Source of the DNA: Myxococcaceae bacterium
Lineage (GTDB): Bacteria > Myxococcota > Myxococcia > Myxococcales > Myxococcaceae
Assembly: GCA_016793095.1 (NCBI GenBank)
Contig: JAEUJQ010000026.1
Span: 17,817-81,816 of the forward strand
Length of the DNA stretch: 64,000 nucleotides
Direction: 5' to 3'
Shown here: piece by piece, positions 61,503-64,000 of the stretch
Position numbering within the stretch: position 1 is the first letter of the stretch
How the letters are laid out: every line of letters starts with the position of its first letter
Position numbers and translations under genes: made by a program
The notes under the pieces: model-generated
The model's database searches: none
Seen by the model: only the letters and a program-made list of their open reading frames with translations
Told to the model about the DNA's origin: nothing

Positions 61503-62102
61503 GTGCGCCCGCTCCTCCTCCTCCTCCTGACCATGCCTGCGCTGCCCGCCTGCAAGAAGGACCGGGCCGTCATCACCATCGACGGCGTGTCGGCCAGCGT
61601 GCCCGACGACTGGGTGCCGATGGACGAGGAGCGGGTCGAGCAGCTCCGAGAGGCCGCCCGCAGCAGTGATCCCAGCGTCGAGGTCGCGATGGTGGGCCGC
61701 CGCCCACCGAACGCGAAGATGCCGTGGATGTACGTCCAGCGCACGGTGATCCGCCCTCACCTCGCGAAGCCGCTCCAGGCCGCGAAGGTGATTGACGGCA
61801 CCCTGAACGAGCTGAAGGGAGCGCTCACGGAGAGCGGCCTCGAACTGGTCAGCTCGACCAGCTCCTCGGCGCCCGAGTCGCGTGAGACCTGCTTCGTCAC
61901 GAAGTCGAAGACGACCGCGCCGGTGCTGAACCACACCTGCATGCGCCTGTGGGTCGGTCAGAAGTCGAAGGCCGTGCACACCGTCTCGGTGGTCTGCCTG
62001 GCGATGGTGGACGAGCCTGCCGAGTGCCAACGCGTGCTCGACAGCCGGCAGCTCACCGCGAGCAACGCCCTGCCGCTCGATCAGGACCTCTCGCCGGACT
62101 GA
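61503..62102 (+). CDS. Small lipoprotein, PsbP/DUF1795-like size
   Basis: A 199-residue lipoprotein from GTG 61503 with a strongly leucine-rich signal and LPAC lipobox (cysteine 17) followed by KKDR. The mature domain begins VITIDGVSASVPDDWVP, which looks like the start of small PsbP/DUF1795-type lipoprotein domains, and has a conserved-looking MDEERVEQLREAAR helix. Four more cysteines occur. I chose the GTG because it is where the signal peptide starts; the ATG 48 bases earlier adds polar residues before it. Confidence 0.7.
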   Translation: MRPLLLLLLTMPALPACKKDRAVITIDGVSASVPDDWVPMDEERVEQLREAARSSDPSVEVAMVGRRPPNAKMPWMYVQRTVIRPHLAKPLQAAKVIDGTLNELKGALTESGLELVSSTSSSAPESRETCFVTKSKTTAPVLNHTCMRLWVGQKSKAVHTVSVVCLAMVDEPAECQRVLDSRQLTASNALPLDQDLSPD

Positions 62103-62196
62103 GGCTGGGCGCCCCGGCCCGGCCCGAGGGCCCGGCGCTTCACCGGGAGAGCCCTGCCGGTGCGGGAAGACGATGAGCGGGAACGACCCTGCGCGT

Positions 62197-62493
62197 TCAG
62201 CGCCGCACGTGAAGGGGCTGCGCGTCGACGATCTGTACGCCATCGCCCGACGACGCTGAGGACACCGCCGGGACCGCCCGGTCGTTCGCGGCGTGGTTCG
62301 CGACGTCCCGAGAGAAGAAGGCCAACGCTGCGCCGACCGCGCCGATGTCGTCGAGCCAGCCCAGGAGCGGCACCAGGTCGGGCACCAGGTCGATGGGCAG
62401 CAGCACGTACGCGACCGCGCCAACCACCACGAACTTCCTCCACCCGGCCACCTTCTCGTCTCGGAAGTAGCGGCGAATCTGTACGAGGTTCAT
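62197..62493 (-). CDS. DUF1232 (YkvA-like) small membrane protein
   Basis: A 98-residue protein with the DUF1232 signature: AYVLLPIDLVPDLVPLLGWLDDIGAVGAAL (the core is PIDLVPDLVPLLGWLDD), preceded by a basic amphipathic helix. YkvA-type proteins are small membrane proteins of unknown function. The C-terminal 35 residues are not conserved in my recollection of the family. It is divergent from the polyphosphate kinase gene, start codons 70 bases apart. Confidence 0.88.
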   Translation of the reverse strand: MNLVQIRRYFRDEKVAGWRKFVVVGAVAYVLLPIDLVPDLVPLLGWLDDIGAVGAALAFFSRDVANHAANDRAVPAVSSASSGDGVQIVDAQPLHVRR

Positions 62494-62563
62494 GCCCCTT
62501 CAGAACGTGGGGCCTACAAATCCATTTCAAGCGGCGCCGCGCAGGTCCACACTGTCGGCCGCC

Positions 62564-63352
62564 ATGCCCCGGAAGACGAAGAACCGCAGGCGGTTCAGCG
62601 ACAAGACGCCCCTCTCCTACGACTTCGAGGTCTTCAAGCCAGGCACCCTGGACCTCGACGACGTCGATCTCTCGGTCACCGCGGCGGATCGCAAGGCCGC
62701 CGACGCCGAGATCCTCGAGCTGCAGGAGCGCCTCTTCGAGCTGCAGGTGCGCTACTGGCTCGAGAAGCGCCGGGCCGTCTTCGTGTTCGAGGGCTGGGAC
62801 GCAGCAGGCAAGGGCGGCGCCATCAAGCGCCTGACCGCCCTCATGGACCCGCGTGGCTACAAGGTGTGGCCCATCGCCGCCCCCGGTGAAGAGGAGCGCG
62901 CCCACCACTACCTGTGGCGCTTCGCGACGCGCATGCCTCCGCGCGGCACCATCGCCATCTTCGATCGCTCCTGGTACGGCCGGGTGCTGGTCGAGCGCAT
63001 CGAGGGCTTCGCCCGCCCGGACGAGTGGCAGCGCGCCTACGACGAGATCAACGCCTTCGAGCGCATGCACACGGATGACGGCTGCGCGCTGGTGAAGTTC
63101 TTCCTGCACATCGACCAGGACGAGCAGCTCGACCGCTTCAAGCAGCGCGAGAAGGACCCCATCAAGAACTTCAAGATCGGCGACGACGACTGGCGCAACC
63201 GCAAGCGCTGGAAGGACTACCACCGCGCCTACCAGGACATGTTCGACCGCACGCACCGGCCCGACGCCCCCTGGGTGGTGGTGGCTTCGAACGACAAGCG
63301 GCACGCACGCCTCGCGGTGCTCCGGCGGGCCATCGAGGCGCTCGACACCTGA
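62564..63352 (+). CDS. ppk2: Polyphosphate kinase 2 (PPK2 family)
   Basis: A 262-residue PPK2-family phosphotransferase, which moves phosphate between polyphosphate and nucleotides. Walker A is GWDAAGKGG at 77-85; the lid/Walker B region is FDRSWYGRVLVER at 133-145. KNFKIGDDDWRNRKRW and FFLHIDQDEQLDRFKQR are further family motifs. Length fits single-domain PPK2 (about 230-300). Nucleotide class (ADP, AMP or GDP preference) cannot be assigned by eye. I chose the ATG at 62564 over the one at 62492, since the extra residues are not conserved. The next gene starts within the stop (TGATG). Confidence 0.93.
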   Translation: MPRKTKNRRRFSDKTPLSYDFEVFKPGTLDLDDVDLSVTAADRKAADAEILELQERLFELQVRYWLEKRRAVFVFEGWDAAGKGGAIKRLTALMDPRGYKVWPIAAPGEEERAHHYLWRFATRMPPRGTIAIFDRSWYGRVLVERIEGFARPDEWQRAYDEINAFERMHTDDGCALVKFFLHIDQDEQLDRFKQREKDPIKNFKIGDDDWRNRKRWKDYHRAYQDMFDRTHRPDAPWVVVASNDKRHARLAVLRRAIEALDT

Positions 63353-63885
63353 TGACGCTGGGGGTTGGAGAGCCGCTCGGGGACGGGTGGGTGCTCGAGC
63401 GGGTGTCCGCAGGGGCCGTGCGCTTCGTGAGGGCGCCGTCCGTCGATCGCCGCCGGGCGCTCTCGCGGCTGGTGGTGGCCTTTGGGAGCCTCGCGGTGGC
63501 GCTCTCCCTGCTGGCCGTGAGCGTGCAGAGCGCCGAGGCCCTCTGGCTCATCACCTGGACCCTCATCGCCCTCTTCGGGTTGACCTCGGGGCTCGCGCTG
63601 CTCTCGGCGGTCAAGGACCTGCGTCGCTCGCTCCTCGGAGTCTTCCTCGAGGTGACTGCGCAGCAGGTCACCGGCGTGATCGACGGGCAGGGCTTCACTG
63701 GCCAGTTCTCGGTGGCGACGGTCGCCCTGCCCCGTGCCAGGACGACGCTGACCCTCGAGCCCCTCGAGGGCGGCTCGGGCGGCGCGATGCTCGTGGTGAG
63801 GTCCGAGGACGGCACCCGCCTGCTCGCTCCCGACTTCCCGGGGCTGGCCGAGGCGCGCGCCCTGCTTGCCCGCGTCGGCGCCTGA
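63352..63885 (+). CDS. Small two-helix membrane protein of unknown function
   Basis: A 177-residue protein with two predicted membrane helices (about 38-58 and 64-86) and a soluble C-terminal domain (about 95-177) with strands such as VTAQQVTGVIDGQGFTG. The ATG overlaps the PPK2 stop by one base, giving probable co-translation. No family recognised. The coupling to PPK2 could mean a polyphosphate- or membrane-linked accessory role, which is only positional inference. Confidence 0.65.
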   Translation: MTLGVGEPLGDGWVLERVSAGAVRFVRAPSVDRRRALSRLVVAFGSLAVALSLLAVSVQSAEALWLITWTLIALFGLTSGLALLSAVKDLRRSLLGVFLEVTAQQVTGVIDGQGFTGQFSVATVALPRARTTLTLEPLEGGSGGAMLVVRSEDGTRLLAPDFPGLAEARALLARVGA

Positions 63886-63900
63886 CAGGCCCTCCCGGGG

Positions 63901-64000
63901 CTCAGCGCTGGCGAAGCGGCTCGCGGGCGGCCTCATGCCCGTCGGGCCAGGGCGAGCGCGCCAGGACTCAGCGCTGGCGAAGCGGCTCGCGGGCGGCCTC
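63901..64000. repeat. Two copies of a 34-nt repeat at 66-base spacing, window edge
   Basis: The sequence CTCAGCGCTGGCGAAGCGGC followed by TCGCGGGCGGCCTC occurs identically at 63901-63934 and 63967-64000, running into the window edge. The period is 66 bases and the intervening sequence is different. It probably continues beyond the window. It shares a loosely similar CTCAGCG ... GAAGC/CAAGC ... GCTCG layout with the 58-nt repeats at 56.2 kb, but I cannot say they are related. Confidence 0.75.

Noticed and set aside
1..64000. tRNA, rRNA, insertion sequences, prophage or integrase genes
   Set aside because: I looked for cloverleaf-like sequence and transposase motifs and saw none; the window looks like chromosomal DNA.

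Overview
The window is GC-rich (roughly 70 percent by eye) and densely packed, with frequent GTG starts and strong third-position GC. Three things point to a myxobacterium or close relative (Myxococcota): the large number of predicted lipoproteins with serine/threonine/alanine-glycine linkers, cysteine-rich and ASH/choice-of-anchor domains; a Ser/Thr kinase; and TIGR02996, DUF3160, DUF3857 and caspase-like proteins. This assignment is inference from gene content; no rRNA, tRNA, phage, insertion sequence or CRISPR was seen.

Layout. 1-4.6 kb: the visible part of a YchJ-type SEC-C protein, an intergenic repeat patch, a CapA-like metallophosphatase and a DUF3160 lipoprotein. 4.6-12.1 kb: an FG-GAP surface protein, a PilT-like ATPase with a small helical-repeat protein, a small secretin-N-like protein, and a group of lipoproteins that includes a pentapeptide-repeat/double-LCCL protein. 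12.2-20.5 kb: an ASH/VWA lipoprotein, argJ, an HD-domain protein, and a second pentapeptide-repeat lipoprotein. 20.5-26.6 kb: a heavy-metal RND pump with no partners beside it, and a long Ig-like lipoprotein. 26.7-31.2 kb: a tightly coupled four-gene operon of ECF sigma factor, membrane anti-sigma-like protein, exported caspase-like protein and lipoprotein. 31.2-40.6 kb: a methyltransferase, a TolB-like membrane protein, an NAD(P)-binding protein, two overlapping DUF3857/transglutaminase proteins (one apparently catalytically dead), a TIGR02996 protein, a P460-type cytochrome and an ASCH protein. 40.6-46.4 kb: two non-classical hydrophilic proteins flanking a lipoprotein isoamylase, then a TPR protein. 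46.5-56.1 kb: a PQQ-like/Cys-rich lipoprotein, sfsA, small lipoproteins, an amino-acid ABC transporter with fused binding protein and permease, a membrane thioredoxin and a YtcJ-type amidohydrolase. 56.1-64 kb: a 58-nt tandem repeat patch, a MauG-type cytochrome c peroxidase, a two-domain nucleotide-hydrolase-like protein next to a Ser/Thr kinase, a barrel gene interrupted by an in-frame stop, small secreted proteins, a DUF1232 protein, a PPK2 polyphosphate kinase, and a further repeat patch at the edge.

Core metabolic genes are few (argJ, sfsA, PPK2, ABC transporter). Most of the window encodes exported or surface proteins of unknown role. The most distinctive functional units are the sigma/anti-sigma/caspase operon, the macro-like plus deoxyribosyltransferase/TIR-like protein beside the kinase, the active/inactive transglutaminase pair, and three unrelated-looking intergenic repeat patches.
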